Part shown: positions 37,980 to 52,900 of the stretch, in pieces
Layout: every line of letters begins with the position of its first letter
Numbering within the stretch: the stretch's first letter is position 1
Assembly: GCF_003590095.1 (NCBI RefSeq)
Contig: NC_039480.1
Location: forward strand, 11,943,328-12,007,327
Origin: Trichoplusia ni
Taxonomy: Eukaryota; Arthropoda; Insecta; Lepidoptera; Noctuidae
Reading direction: 5' to 3'
DNA: 64,000 nt
Program-made: the position numbers and the translations under genes
Notes under the pieces: generated by a model
The model's input: only the letters and a program-made list of their open reading frames with translations
Databases searched by the model: none
Told to the model about the DNA's origin: nothing

Positions 37980-40900
37980 ATGTCTAGAAACATTCAATTA
38001 AGCTGTCTTCTAGTTATTGCAATGCTGAGTGCTACTGGTAAGTTTGTTTTTATTAATAATTTGATTAAATTTTGTATCAAAATACGTAACATTATTTGCG
38101 GCCTTGAAGAATTAATAAATTATAATGTAGAGAGGTAGGTTCGCCATATGCAGTTAAACAAATAACAAGTCCGGCAACTTTTATTCATAAATATCACGTT
38201 GATAAGGTTGTGTTTTGCTTCGTACCAAGGTTGGCAGTGAATTGTAAGACGTGTGAGTAATACTTTTAATTGCCCAATTTAAAATCATATTGTTCAGAGC
38301 TAGCTACGATCAGCTGTAACAGTAGTTTAAACGGTTTTATTAAGTGCAATCATGTTAAGTTTATTGTAATGTAAACATTATTGATAAATTTAAGGTTTAT
38401 CATTATTACCTTCTTTTATACGTTGAAATCATAAGAATATTATAAAAAAAGAAACTTAATCTAATAAACAAAACTTAAAGTAGATTTAGTTATCATGAGA
38501 GCAAATTATTACATTGAACACAGGTTTTGTTTTAACTGATAAGACTTTTTATTATTGACCAGTCACGTCAGTCTTTTATTTTTTAGTTCAGGCCAATTTT
38601 ATTTTTGTGCTAAATATTTCCTTAACAGATTAGATTTAAAGCCGGCGACTACAATGTAGAAGAAATGTTTGCTTAATGATGAAGGATTCAATAGATAAAA
38701 TCTTAGAATACTTACGTGAATTAAAGTTTTTTACTCAATAAAGTAATTGAGGAAAAATAAGTATAAAATGTCTAATTGATTGATTACAAACTGTTATTTG
38801 AATCGTGATAAAATTAGGTATTTCTTGAACTGCTAAGCAGTAGAATAATTTAAAGTTCTCACCTGTAATTTTTTTTATCAGTCTATATTTCCCACAGCTG
38901 GGCAAAAACCTCTTCCCTTAGTATAGAGAAAGAAAGATTGAAAACTCAACATTATGCAGAAAAAAGACCAGTGCGATGTTATGAAAACATTGTTTACGAA
39001 GTGCGTTATGAAATTATAACTCATATCAGGTGTCCAACAAGTAATCCTTACTCGTAATTGAATGAGTAACTTACCTGCTTACAAAACTAGCACCTAGGTT
39101 GCACAAGTTTCATAGGCAAAACGATTATATCGCTAAACGAACACGTGTGTCAAATCGAGTTCGCAGTTGAGTGTCAATAACCTCGTGTCCCAAAACTTTG
39201 AAATAAAAAAGTTTTCTATCAATAGATTAGAATAGAGGTTTTACTCATACGGACCAGCTGGAGATTCTATTTTAATTATTCAGTAACTCACTATTTCTAG
39301 GTTTTCTTGATTTTAAAACTAACTAAATATTCTAACTCTCATGTTGACATATTTACTTAAAAAAAAACGACTTATATATGACGGCGCGCGGATTAATTGA
39401 GAATACTTTGTTTATTTAGACGATTTTAATTGATTGTGGAAATGTGTATTAAGATAGTCCATAATTATTATTATAATGAGTAAGTGGTAAATTATAAAAG
39501 GGAGCGGGTTACCCCGAATAGAGTAGTAGGTGGCGCTAGGTGCGACGACGTTCGTTTTGCTTGTCAAGACAGTTGTCATAAAAATAGCGAGCACGTACTA
39601 ACCTATTGGCTCCAAATAATATTCCATCTCAACCGTCCTATTGTATTCTACTCCATAATGTTATAAGTTCACATTATACAATCTACAAGATAACATTGAC
39701 GCTTTTATTTCGAACATCCCGTCGCTCATACGCCCAAGATGGAGGCCAACCTAGACTGTTCGGAAAATGTTCCTGACGCTCCCACATCAGAAGTGGGATT
39801 ACCAGCGACGCATCGTAAAAGATAAATACAGGTCAGCATGAAAATATGTCCTCAGAAAATTATTGCGATTGTTGGAAATATCTTTTTGCAATGCAACTAC
39901 GAAATACATTTGGTGAAGATAATATAGACCGTTTCCTGGAATAGCATGCCTGAATTGAAGACCTGTTTTGGCAACATTTGATCAATTGAAAAACACCAGC
40001 TGCAAATTTATGGCGATTACTCAATAGAAGTCGATGATTGATATGAGTTATGAGCACCTGAACCGCACGGATGAAGTTCTTGTCAGTGGAGAAGACTGCT
40101 ATTGCTTTTACATTGGCGCACGCAGCGATGATAGAACCACGATTGTACAGAATTGCATTTACCACAGATATTAAAAGTCGCAGTAGACTGCAACAAGAAC
40201 TCGTCACGCTTACTTTTAGAAAACAAAGCCTACTATGTATGAGTATACCATTTCGCCGATAGTGGCAATGAAGTCACGAGTAGAAGACGTTCCAAAGGCC
40301 TATAGTTGTGGCAAGCAGGATTACGTATCGAATGAGTGCCGCAACCGTATAAAGAAAACAATCAAGTTCCTGTATAAGCTTCTAGAAGACAGAAGTGAGG
40401 TTGTTCTGAAATCGGTATCGACGATAAAGCAGTTTGTACGAGAAAAAGCAGGTTGACAGATCAAGCATTTGGAAGAAAGCGGATTGATTTGGTTTGAAAT
40501 CTAGATTTGAAAATGAAAATTGGCCAACTATATACTACGTTGCTGTCTTACAATGCGTACTAAATTGAAATTCGGCAAGACGTTTAAAGCTTGTCGTCTT
40601 ATAATGTCGATTCAAAGAGACAGTTATTTGCGGAGGAGGAGCGACCTATGTCGACCGCTATGTCTGTACCTTAAAGTCATCGAGGGAAACTGGTGCGAAG
40701 TGCGGAGAGTGATCTGATCGTGTTGCGCTGTGTGAGCTCCAGCGAGTATCGAGTTAATTTGAACTGGGTGCTTATGGTCAAGCTTTCCTTAGGATCACTA
40801 ACACAACGGTGGGTCGATTACAATTTATTTTTGATAAGGAGCGGCATATTTATCAGTATGAGTTGATGGCAGTTTCGTTAAGAAGTTGGTTATTTAAGAT

Positions 40901-43900
40901 TTTAAAGTTATTGATTTACAAAAGGGGCTATGTATAGGACAAATAAAGTGTCAAATTGAAAGAACCAAGTTTAATGTTATTTTGATCAAGGTTTGAGAAA
41001 GTGAGGTTCTCTAGTAGTGGGTGTTGTGTTTGTAACCGGATGGAAGTTACGTGTGGTAGTGACTGGATAGAGGTTACCCGTTGTGATCGTTACCTAAGGA
41101 GGTTGCATGATCATGCCCGGAGGGAGGTCATTTTGGTTTGATGCTTATGATTGGATTAAAGTTATAAGTGTGATGATGAACATTTCCCAGGGTTAATCAA
41201 AGTTAAGCACTGATATGTTATAATAAGTTTCTTATTGTTTGAATGATAATAGGTGTTATTGCACATGTCATTGGCAGTTATGCGTTCTGAGTATAAGGCT
41301 GTTAACACTGTTGTTACCACTAGTAAAGATTTTATCCAAAGTGCCTATATCTTTAGTCCGAAAACTAAGTACCGTTCCAAATAAAGAACGAGGTCGAGAA
41401 TGGTGATAGTATAGAATTTTAGGTCAATGGTCGGGATCGAAGCAGAGACCGTGTTAACTATGGCAGAGGTGGCGACTGAAGAGACTATGGTGACTCTGGC
41501 TGAGATTGGGTCTTGGAGAGGCCATGGAGTCGGGTGGACTCAGTATTCACATGGAATGCGTGCGGACTTTGTATGACTCAGATTCCTGCTTTGAGATTCG
41601 TGATTAGTTCCAGTAGTGAGTTGCTGGTGGCAACTGTAAGATTGTAGAGTTACTTGGTAGCTCTGACTTAATGAAAGGTTTCTGGTAAAGAAGATACAGA
41701 TGTTAAGATAAAGTCAACTATTATAAGCATGATAACGAATGACCGAGTGGTGAGTACTGCTGTGTTGTTCTTTGATGCATAATGATCTTTAATAAAGCAG
41801 ACTTTAGCTGACAAGTTTCCAGGCTAACGTAATACAATGCTGTGCAATACGTAGCGATATTTTGGGTTGAGTCAACGCGGCCGTGGCCGTGCGGACTTAA
41901 ATGACTTTGTCCTAAAAATTAGGATTTCATATTTTTCATAAGTAAACATAAAGAAATATTCTTGGCTGAAAACAAATGTTGAATTTTGAGCTACGAGGTT
42001 TCCGTTGGTCAAATAAGACCCAATCCACGTAAGTGTGGAGCCTGAATTTGGAACTTAACTGAGTGAATTTTTGTTCTTGGTTTCTTGTAGTTTTGATAAT
42101 TTGTCCCTGGGATACTTCATGAGTAGAATGTGCCGATGACGGCGCGGGTAAGTGAGTCCTACTTGTGTGGTTAGAGGAGATCACTACTTAGCAGTTGATT
42201 CAATTTATCAGTTGGACTGTGTGGCACCGATTGGACTGTGTGTTGGCCTGTGTGGCAAATAGCCTGTGTGGCAAATGGCCTGTGTGGCAAATAGCCTGTG
42301 TGGCAAATAGCCTGTGTGGCAAATAGCCTGTGTGGCAAGCCTGTGTGGCAAGTAGCCTGTGTGGCGAGCCTGTGTGGCAAGTAGCCTGTGTGGCAAGCCT
42401 GTGTGGCAAGTAGCCTGTGTGGCCAGCCTGTGTGGCCAGCCTGTGTGGCCAGCCTGTGTGGCAACGATTAGCCTGTGTGGCGACGATTAGCCTGTGTGGC
42501 GACAACTATCCTGTGTGGCACAAACTAGCCTGGGTGGCGAACCTGGTTGGCATTCAAGGGCCTATGTGGCATTGGTGAGCCGGTGTGTTTAATATTTGCT
42601 AATCTATAGCTATAGCTGTAGTTGGAGTATAGTTCGGAGATGGATTTTATAATTTTTAAGATAGATTTGTGGAAAATGTGTCTTATGAGAAATGATAAGT
42701 GATCAGCAGTCACCCAATTGGTCAGGAAGGCCAAGACGAGAGTGTAGTGTATCATTTTATCTAATGTTTGCAGACAACAACGATGCACATGAGACACACG
42801 AGGACGTGTGACGACGCAGGACGGCCGTGACGGCGCGCGGATTAATTGAGAATACTTTGTTTATTTAGACGATTTTAATTGATTGTGGAAATGTGTATTA
42901 AGATAGTCCATAATTATTATTATAATGAGTAAGTGGTAAATTATAAAAGGGAGCGGGTTACCCCGAATAGAGTAGTAGGTGGCGCTAGGTGCGACGACGT
43001 TCGTTTTGCTTGTCAAGACAGTTGTCATAAAAATAGCGAGCACGTACTAACCTATTGGCTCCAAATAATATTCCATCTCAACCGTCCTATTGTATTCTAC
43101 TCCATAATGTTATAAGTTCACATTATACAATCTACAAGATAACATTGACGCTTTTATTTCGAACATCCCGTCGCTCATACGCCCAAGATGGAGGCCAACC
43201 TAGACTGTTCGGAAAATGTTCCTGACGCTCCCACATATATATCTTAAATCTAGATAACTGTATGTGTATCAATATTTCCACTTCATCTTATCTTAAATGT
43301 AACCGTGACATAGGTACAGGTTTTAGCAAAGAAAACTATCAAAATTTACAAGACTAACTTTTGTTACAAATATCAGGTTTAATATTTAAATTCAACGAAT
43401 GGCACATAACATCGTCTTCTATTATAATCATACAGTGTTTCCCACATACAATAATTAACACGATTACTCATAATGGGAATATCAGTAACATGTCCCCATT
43501 ACAGTCCCATTCATCCTTATGTTATAGCAAGTTAAACGGCTAACTGCTGTAGTTACAGTCAAAATATCAAGTGCAATAACGATTTTCAGCCACGTGTTGG
43601 TTATTTGAAATTCATTCGCCCCTCATTTGAGCCTGTAGAGGAAATTTAATATAATTTTATGTGCCTACGTCGAAACAAGAGGGCGTTTCTGGATATGTTC
43701 CAAGAAGCCGTACTGTGTGTCTATCTGTATTTAAACAAAAAGGTATGTGTATATTTAAAACTGTGACTGTCCTTAGTGTAGGTCCAGGTTAATTTTAGTG
43801 CATACAAAATTAATGATTTAATGACTACGTTAATCTACTTTTTTTTCTTTACATTCACCTGTTGAGAACTTTAATCTAAATCGTGATATTACCTACCAGG

Positions 43901-46900
43901 GATCATTCCCCCCGCTCTATGGCAGAACAAATATGAATAATCCAAAGTAGATGCAGAACTACGTTTGTTAAAATAATTAGGCTATCATACTGTAAGACGC
44001 TATGCGATCCAGTGCCCAAGATTATCCGGAAAACTATAACACGTGTCTTTCTACATAATGCTAAAGCTAATAAGTAAAGAGCTTCTTACAATAATCTATT
44101 ATTCTTAAGACGGAAAAGTCAGGTTGGAAAGCAGGAAAAGGAACATCAAAATCCTTTCAAGAGAGACTTCAATACAGCTATAGATATCTTATCTGTTTCC
44201 GCATGAAATCAATGAAATGATTATTATCAATTCACGCCATGGGTAACACACTAACACAAGCGTCACATCAGAAATTATCATGACAAGGATAATAATTATA
44301 TACGCTATGAGAAATAACAATGACTACAAGGTTTCAAAGCCAACGATTATGGCGCCGGCCGATACAATAGTACTAAACTCATTAGCGCCGCTTTGCAAGT
44401 TCATCGGAATAGCATAGACCATCGCAGTTTTTTTTTCTGTTTATTATAAACTCGAGGCGTGGCGTTGCCGTCTTCGGGCGCGAGTCCAAACGCCCACGGT
44501 TGTGACGCGGTCACCGTTCTCATTGATACGCTCCACTAGATAATATTTAATATTCTGTGCAGTATACAGCTGTAAACATTATTTACGTAGTTATTCATTG
44601 GCCTTGTTGTATATCGCATCAACTCACACCAGACTACTAATACACGTGCAAACAATAACGGGTTCTGAAAAAAATACATTTAAATATTACTAGAGACACG
44701 TGGAAACATAAGGTTGTAGCTTTACAGTACTGGGTTCGTAGAGTTATATGACTAGTTCAAACAGAATCGTTGGAATCGATTTATAGGCATTGTCCCATAA
44801 ATTAATTTATCGATTTTAATTGATTTATATGTTTGCATTGTTCAGCAATGACAATTTATTTGGTTTACACTTGTACTACAAACTGTACAGTTCGAAACGG
44901 TTAGGAAAACAGTTTAAAATCGGTACATTTTATTTTAGAATAATTTTAAACATCGTAAATGGCTCTGTTGCCGAGGTTACCAGGCTGATTGGCCCGAGGG
45001 CGCTGATTTAGGATACCTGATAAGCATCGACACTGGGGGTAGCATTTTGTGAAATCCTTGTTCTGTAATCATTAAAAAAAGATACAGTAAGTAAGCACGT
45101 GTCAAAATTGTATTACAAATTTTAGCAAAAAAATTTTTCCTCCGACAGTACTGTGCTAGTGGTGTGCAATTATGCCCTATTCGATTCAATAGCGCCGTGA
45201 TGAATATCGATGATGACCCATCATTGGATGAACGTTGCTTCATTCACTCGCGTAAATACAGCACACTCTACGCTTAATTGTACACCAAACGAGCGGTCAA
45301 TTCATAAAGTAATATTGAAAAACGTTTGAATGAACTACAATTCCTATTTACCTTAAGACCATTTCACTTAATACCCCTTGTTCGCAATGGGTTTGAGTAC
45401 TCTATTGAACAAGTTTCTATTATGTAACTGTTGTTTATTTTTCATGAGAATGCCGCGTACGACGACGCTCTGAAAAAATGGATACATATTATCTGAAAGA
45501 AACGGTCGCATTTGTTCAAACAAACGTTGTCATTTGTTTCAATATCTATAGATTTTAGGTGTGTTTTCAGTGGTGTGATGTTCGATAGATTTATATTTAT
45601 GTATAAATTCATTATTATTAACATAATGTTTGCCATTTGAATAAAAACTGCTTTGTATTTTGTATTCGAATTAGAATTTAGGTTGTATAATATTACGCAG
45701 TTTTAACTTGTGCCACGGTTTGGAACACGTTAAATTTCGAATTTAAGAATATCTAATTAAGTTTATTTTTTAAGCCTAATTACTTCTTCAACGATCAGTA
45801 CCTTCAGATTAAAGTTAAGGACTACAGGAAGATGTCGCGAGACCAGAATACTAATAGAACGCAATTCTAATGTAGACAACCACAATTTGTTTAACATTTC
45901 AACTCAAAAGACATTGAGGGAATGCGAGGACCTATTATTCTAATTTTACTACAGATTTAATAAAAGCGAACGAGCAAATTATCTGACTTTCATGTCGGTT
46001 TCGTTTCAACAGCCTTCTAAATAAAATCTTCGTCAAACCGTGTCATTTTCGCACTTACAGTATGGTTATGGCCACAATAAAAATTCTCACGTACAATTGG
46101 ATTCCAGGCTGTGTGTTGAATTGTTAAAATAGGTTAGGTATACGTTAGGTATCAATACACGATGCCGGATCGGGCAAAGGAAAATTACACCCACCCCGAG
46201 GCATGAATTCGGTCAATTTGGCGCTCCTAAAACCTTACGTAATCAAACAAAATTTTGAACGATATAGATTGAATATTCAATTTCAACTGCGACCACATAA
46301 ACGATTTTGTGCGGCGGTTGAATTGTTACCAGATTCGCTGTGATGGAATTGAAAATGGCTTTAGATGTGATTTTGGTAATTGCATTGATAAATTAAACAC
46401 AAAAAGTGGAATACCGAAGCGAAATCTAATTATTGAAATAAATAGAGAATTAAATGATTATGAAATCGGATTACAGGAATTAGAAAATACATTACGGAAA
46501 TTAGAGAAGGTACTTTTGAAAGAAAGGATTTATTAATAAAATACATGTTACAAAAGCCGTTTCAAAGTACTTTGAGAAATATATCCTAACATTCAGGAAC
46601 ACGAGAATTGAATGTAATAAAATAACAAAAAGTCGAGGGATTAGAAACATTGTCTGGGGAGTATAATGCCCCATCATATTGCCCGTAATACACATCTAAA
46701 ACATTTAGGTAAACAGTATAATAAAGGTATTGTTTGCTCCACTAAATTACAAAGCGAACAAAACCCAAAACCCTTGGGTTCATACTTTTGAATGAAAGAT
46801 TTCAGAATTAATACATTTAATACCGGTTTTGTTTTTCGAAAGAGTTTCGACCTATTTTGTGTGTCTTTTCAACGAGTGTCCGACTTGGTACTGGCCTCAT

Positions 46901-49900
46901 TACTACACCAGTTTTTCACTTCAGCCGGCCACTCGACGGATTCATAATTTAATTAAATTCCTTCATTAAGTTGGGGAGTGATGTACTGTTGGGTTATTTA
47001 TTACCTGTTAACGATGCCTTCTATATTAAGCACAAAATAGTGATAAATTTCCTGTCTACAAAATGATATGGCAGGTGGCATACCTACAATGCAATATGCA
47101 TCATAATTAGCGCCAACAATGTGTGTTTATATAAGCTCCATTCATTTAAAGTTTGAAGGTGTTGGATGCGTTTATAAAGCTTAGGTTTTGTATACATTGA
47201 CGCCTCAAATTATTAAGGCAAAAACACGACTGAAAAGTAAAGATTAAAAGTTTCCTTTTTTCAACTATGTACCAAGGAGTTAACCATTTTAAGTCAATTT
47301 CGTAATAAGGATAGTTTAACTCGTCTCAATTGTGTGGATTGGCCGGTTTTCCAAGCGCTTGATTCAAATAGTTTTTTCTTCGAAAAGACTTAATTGTTTC
47401 CACTCCACTTAAAAGTTTGCGAACAAAGGAACACTAACTCAGTTTAAATAGGATGGAAATGCTTTCAACAAATAAACTTAAGTCCAGCGAAATCAACGAT
47501 ATGTTATTTGTAGTTAAATATTATTGTCGGATAATCTATTGATTCATTCTTTCACCCGAAGGCTAATCGGGATTTATGAGGTAAGCCGCATAGTTTGGGG
47601 TGCGATTCCAGTCAGATGAAATTGTTTTATCCAAATTTATTACCCACAGGAGGCTGGCTTAAACATTTTCCGCGTAAATCTGATATGTATAGATAAATGA
47701 AAACAGTAATGTGTTAACAACATGTTTGCTGTTACGTAATACGGTCAACAGATGACATCAAACAACGACGCAGATTGTGTAGCTTTCTGACAGCGAAGAA
47801 AAATGATGATTCGGCTGTAATTGCATTTTTGCGAATTTATTTTTCGCAAAATGAGACGATTAGCGGTAAGAATGGGTCGCATTAGTGTCGGGGTGTGATA
47901 ATAAGGCTCGTTTTCCTTTCAAAACTCTGGATGAAGTCAGCGGTGTGAACAAAAAGTTACCCGATCCGAGCACTATGACAAATGACCAGTGCGGGCGCCG
48001 CGACATCAGTGGGACGGACGATTTGCTTCGCGATCATTCGGCCCTTTATGTACTGTGACATTGATATGTTTTCATAATCACGTTTTGTGTGATTTCTTCA
48101 CGTCGCTAGAGCTTTTGAATGAAAAAGATTTGCCAGTTCATATCATCTTAGAATCTGGATTGATGGCCGTGATTTATGCGCGAACGAAACTTTTAATGAA
48201 CTTGTATGTGACGATTGCGGCTTCGCCTCTGATATTTACATATAAATTGGAGGCCAATTTAGTACAGATGTTTTAAATTCAACTATTTTAACTAGCGGCT
48301 TACCGACAGTTTCGATCGCTTAACTTTGTTATTTTTAAAACAGGGTGGATTGTGGGTTTTTAAATTAATTATAATGCGTATTAAAAGTTTGGTTATTTTT
48401 GTTTCTATTCCAAATATTCACACGTAAACTATATTTTATTGATCGAGGATAAAAATGAAATGTTTAAAGCTTTAAATCAGATTGTTAAAGGATTTCAAAT
48501 ACCTAGGAGGTCTAAATTCCCTAACCAAAAATACAAGGAATGCGAAATAAGGCATGGCACTGAATTTGGTCAAATTAGTATGTAGTCAGATTAATTTTTC
48601 ACTTTTGATGCTGTTTTTTTATTAAACATGTTTCTCACCTATACACAGTCCTAGCCAACATTCTATAGTGATAAATATAACTTATTATCAAATATATAAA
48701 AGCTGATAGCCATAACGATAATTGAGATAAGGCTGTCGTACGTCTAGATACAAAACATCCGATGGTGAATCGTAATCTCTGATAAAAATGATTGAGGAAT
48801 ATTCCTTAGCAAATCCATATAATGCGCATTGCCAATTAATTACTATTAATCGGATTCTTTTATTGATAGATTATGTGGGTTAATAATATAGATACGTAAT
48901 TATGATATTATGATCAAGTTTTACAAATGATTGTGCTTCCAGTGTTTGGTCTTTATCAAGGGGTAATCCGATAAATTTGTTGGTACCTAATGTTTTTTTT
49001 ACCCCTATTTTGTCTATTTGAATTTGTTATTCCTATCGATCTTCGTTCTTAAAAATGGCACTGTTTATCTACCATGATTACGATTACATAGTTATCAAAG
49101 ATTACCTATTTTCCGTAGTATCTGAATATTACGGGATAAAAATACGAAATCTTCTCCAAATTAGTTAGATAAGAGACAAATTTCTTTACGTCTTTTAATC
49201 GTAGCAATTTCTTTTCATGTGACCCATAAGGTATTTCTAAAACGTCCCGCATCTGACTCAAGCCCATCAATTATTTTAATTTAAATAATTTTACGGTAGG
49301 TTTTCCTTAACACCTTAAAACTACATCCTTACTATTTCGGAAAATTAACATTAAATTTCATCTTAAAAAATACAAAGTTTAATTCAAGAAATAACGAGTT
49401 TTTTTAAATGCATTACTTTTGATTTGAATGCATGAATCTTTTTACCTCTGCTCGGACATTTAATGCATAAAAACTTTTAATCTTCGGCTGAAAGGTGCGA
49501 AAGTTTTATCATCATGCTATTTCGTCAGTTTGTAACTAAGAATTAAATATTTCCATGAATTTAATTTTAACAAAGCTTCATTTTCAGTATTTTAACTCGG
49601 GCATTAAAAATTTCTAGAAATGATTGCAGTTGTACGACAAACCAGAATTTTAATTAGCCAACAACGTGTAAATGACTTTCTCTAAAACGAGAAAGAACTG
49701 AAAGCATATTTTGTTGTATATTTTAATGTTCATATAACAACACTTACTAGAGTAGTAGGAAAATCATAGTACTCAATATATTCATCCTAATTATAACAAT
49801 TGAAATGCTTCGCGTACTTTTCCCTTTTCCTTACTAACGGTTAGAAGGAAGTTCCTATAATATTCATTAACACAGTCAAACATGCCGAAATCATCAGTAG

Positions 49901-52900
49901 CTATTGGGGGGATTTCCGTTGTACGCAAATGATTCGATCCCGAATGCAATATTTGTTTCATTCGCGTTACTATTAAAAGTGTACAATAATTTTAAAGAAG
50001 GTTTATTAAAGCTCTTATAATTTGATTCAAACCACCATAAGGTTTTGCTTAGTTTCGTATGATCTAAAGGCGCAATTATCGATTCCTCAAAAAATATACA
50101 TACATACAGGCTACATTCTACACTATAATCAAAGAAATCTAGTCACTCATGTCGAAGAGAGCCAAAACAAACTTAAAATCAACTGGATAGCTTTTATTTT
50201 TGACTGATCGTCAATTTTTACGTCGATGTCATTGGGCATTATCTTGTTTTGAAGTTTGGATCATCAAATAAGGTGATGAAAAAAAAAACTGTTTATTTTG
50301 ACAAAATGAAACGCAAAATGTTTGAGAGTAAAGAACTTGTTGATACGATTTGACTCAGAACTTAAAAATACGTTCTTGATTCAATGTGACACGAGCGAAA
50401 CTATTTTAAAATTCATTCACATGTATCTGGACCGGCAGATAAAGGAAATAAAAGATGAATTAAGCTGGAATTTTGCGTATTTGCGCAAAGATTATTTCTC
50501 TGTCCATTTATCATTACTCAAATACTAAACAAATTTCGTGTATTTCCTCATACATGCAGGTGTTATTTTTATTCTATAATTTTTTTATCAAATATCTACA
50601 TCTGATATCACATACACGTCAGAAACAAAAACTGTGTTTTTGCAGCAAAAATGTTTAATCATTTACCACTTGCTGTGTTTATTAATTCCTTATTTTAGAT
50701 CATCTTCAAGTAAAGATCGCAAACGGGTTTACATTTTGCAAGTTCTGGTTAGGTTAGAGGTGACATTGGGCTTCGGTCATTGAGCCTCCAAAATAATGCA
50801 AAGGTATATGTATGATAACGTCAAACATCAGGGGCCTGCTACCATGACTTTAAGTAAGGCTGCGATTCCACCAGAGATGTGCGATGGAAATGTGTCATGC
50901 GAGGATATCCGCTGAACCGATTCCACCAGAGCTGTGGCGAGGTTAATGAGGTAATTCTATTGGTTTTACAAACATCTCTCTACGCATACTCGCACATCTT
51001 TAGTGGAAACGCAGCCTAAATCTGTTGTTTTGTCGAAGCGAGATGATGTGCGGCGGTGTTTTACTACTACGTGTACAGTAGGGTTCCGCTAAACACTACA
51101 GCAACAGTTTTATTTAAAGAGGTCGTAATTGGCCCCCAGTATTCATATTCAATTTTTAACGAAAAACCACTCCCGCATCCCGTATCGCGGGGAAGTTTCA
51201 CAAACATTCGAGACACAGACGCAAAGACAAACGCTTAAAACGAGCATTAATGGATCCCAGAAATGCTTGTACTGCGCGGGGAACGAACGCGGGACACTTG
51301 CAATAATTTCGCCGGCTATACGCGCATTCTTTGATACTGTTCTGTTATACTTTGAGAAGTACGATTTCATCACTCAAGCTAAAGCTGTGACTGTGTTTTT
51401 TTATTAATTCCGTTTCTTTAGTCCGTAGTCTTAATTTATTTTACCGGGCTCTTAAGTCTAGACCATGTTGTAATTCTCTGAGGTTAAGCGGAAAGTGACT
51501 TGTTATAATTAAGTGATCGCGATTTCATCACACACTCAGGTCATATTTACATGTTAAGTATGGATAACCTTAGAATTAAATGCAATACTTTAACCTGTAT
51601 CGCATGACAAGGACGATCACAAAAAAACAAGATGAGATAGATATGAAAAACAGTCACAACACATAACGTAATATGATAAATTTGATTTCATCACGTCAAA
51701 AGTGCATGAGATTGATTATTTCTATGTACAGTTCGGGAACTTATATGCTGTGCAGGGTGGTCAGAGGAAATGGGACACCAGCTTTCTAAAATTGGAGAAA
51801 TATATTTTTTAAAGTGGATATTGAGAGAGAGATAGAGAGCTTTTTTCCAAAAGTAAAGGGCATATCATGATCGCCATTATTTCAATCAACCCCAAACTAA
51901 ATAAACTTTACAGTACTAGCATACGTGTAATACATTAAAACTAATACGACAAGTTTATAACATTCAAGTTGATTGTGTTTTTTTTTTCAAAGAGAACTTG
52001 TTGTTTTGACAGATTGTGACAGTTCATGTCATTTTTTTTTTGTTTGTTATGTGTCAGTTTAAGCAGTACAAATACAAATTTTAACACGTGTATACTGTTG
52101 TTATTATGAAATAAGATTCCCATGAAAACCAGACCGTTACATTATGTTCACTTATTTTATGTGTCAATTTAACAGCTGATTTAGTTAAACACTTTCTTGA
52201 AGAAATGCGGTACCTTAATGCCTCAATCATTCAAATAATAATATATGATATTCAATAATAATAGCTTTTCACACGACTACGCATCAAAAGGAATGTTATG
52301 TTTTCAGGGATCATGTAGGTATATTTGGCTGTGGGTTTTTCCCCACATTTCCTTATTAATTTATAAACCGATTCAATACATGGGCTAAAGATAGAATCCT
52401 TACAAGACTCTCAAGGAGAAGCTTTATTTATTTAACAAACAAAAAAGCCGCTGCCATAAAACATGCTTAACAATTTTCGAAAAGTCACTTCAAGAAATTC
52501 AAATTTTTGCAGAGATAAACTTTTTTAACACTTCGAACACCTTTTTTACGACTATCTGTAAAAAAATCACTATCTAAAACTGTGTGTAATTGCAAACTGG
52601 CCGTAACAAAAAACGTGATAAATAATAAGTAGGTTAAACAATAAAAGATCACACCACATTTAATAGACAGTCACCGACTCAAACGGGTGTATTTACTTGC
52701 GTTATCAATGTCATTATCACTCACTAGATAGTAAGATCGTGTAATAAACGCAAACATTAGCGTCATCTAGTAAATACACCCCTTCGAGATAAGCAAGACA
52801 ATTTTCATTATTTTCCCAAAAACCTCCGTTTAAGATACTTATGTGTGCGCTTTAGGAAGTTTCCTCAGTAATTACTTTAAATTTTAAGCTCGTAAAAGTT

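Larger units (their letters stand above)
39379..43235 (+). mobile_element. Non-autonomous LTR retrotransposon, recent insertion
   Basis: Two direct repeats of 408 bp (39379-39786 and 42828-43235) appear identical base for base, start TG and end CA, and are flanked by tata on each side (39375-39378 and 43236-43239), a 4-bp target duplication. The 3041-bp interior has no long open frame and no reverse transcriptase, integrase or protease that I can recognise. One 73-codon frame (40235-40456) carries a degenerate zinc-knuckle-like CGKQDYVSNEC with one Cys and the His replaced, suggesting a decayed gag. A tggg-starting stretch at 39794 is a weak primer-binding-site candidate. The identical LTRs indicate insertion too recent for divergence, so the element was probably moved by enzymes of another copy. 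Confidence 0.88.

Noticed and set aside
42171..42505. Three minus-strand frames of about 60-100 codons with ATQA/CHTG repeats, and a CRISPR-like look
   Set aside because: A simple minisatellite explains the open frames; spacers are 2-8 bp and nearly identical, unlike CRISPR spacers, and the genome is eukaryotic.
46309..46536. 75-codon charged frame that could be a small helical protein
   Set aside because: No homology recognised, no promoter or polyadenylation signal placed, lies in a long intron.
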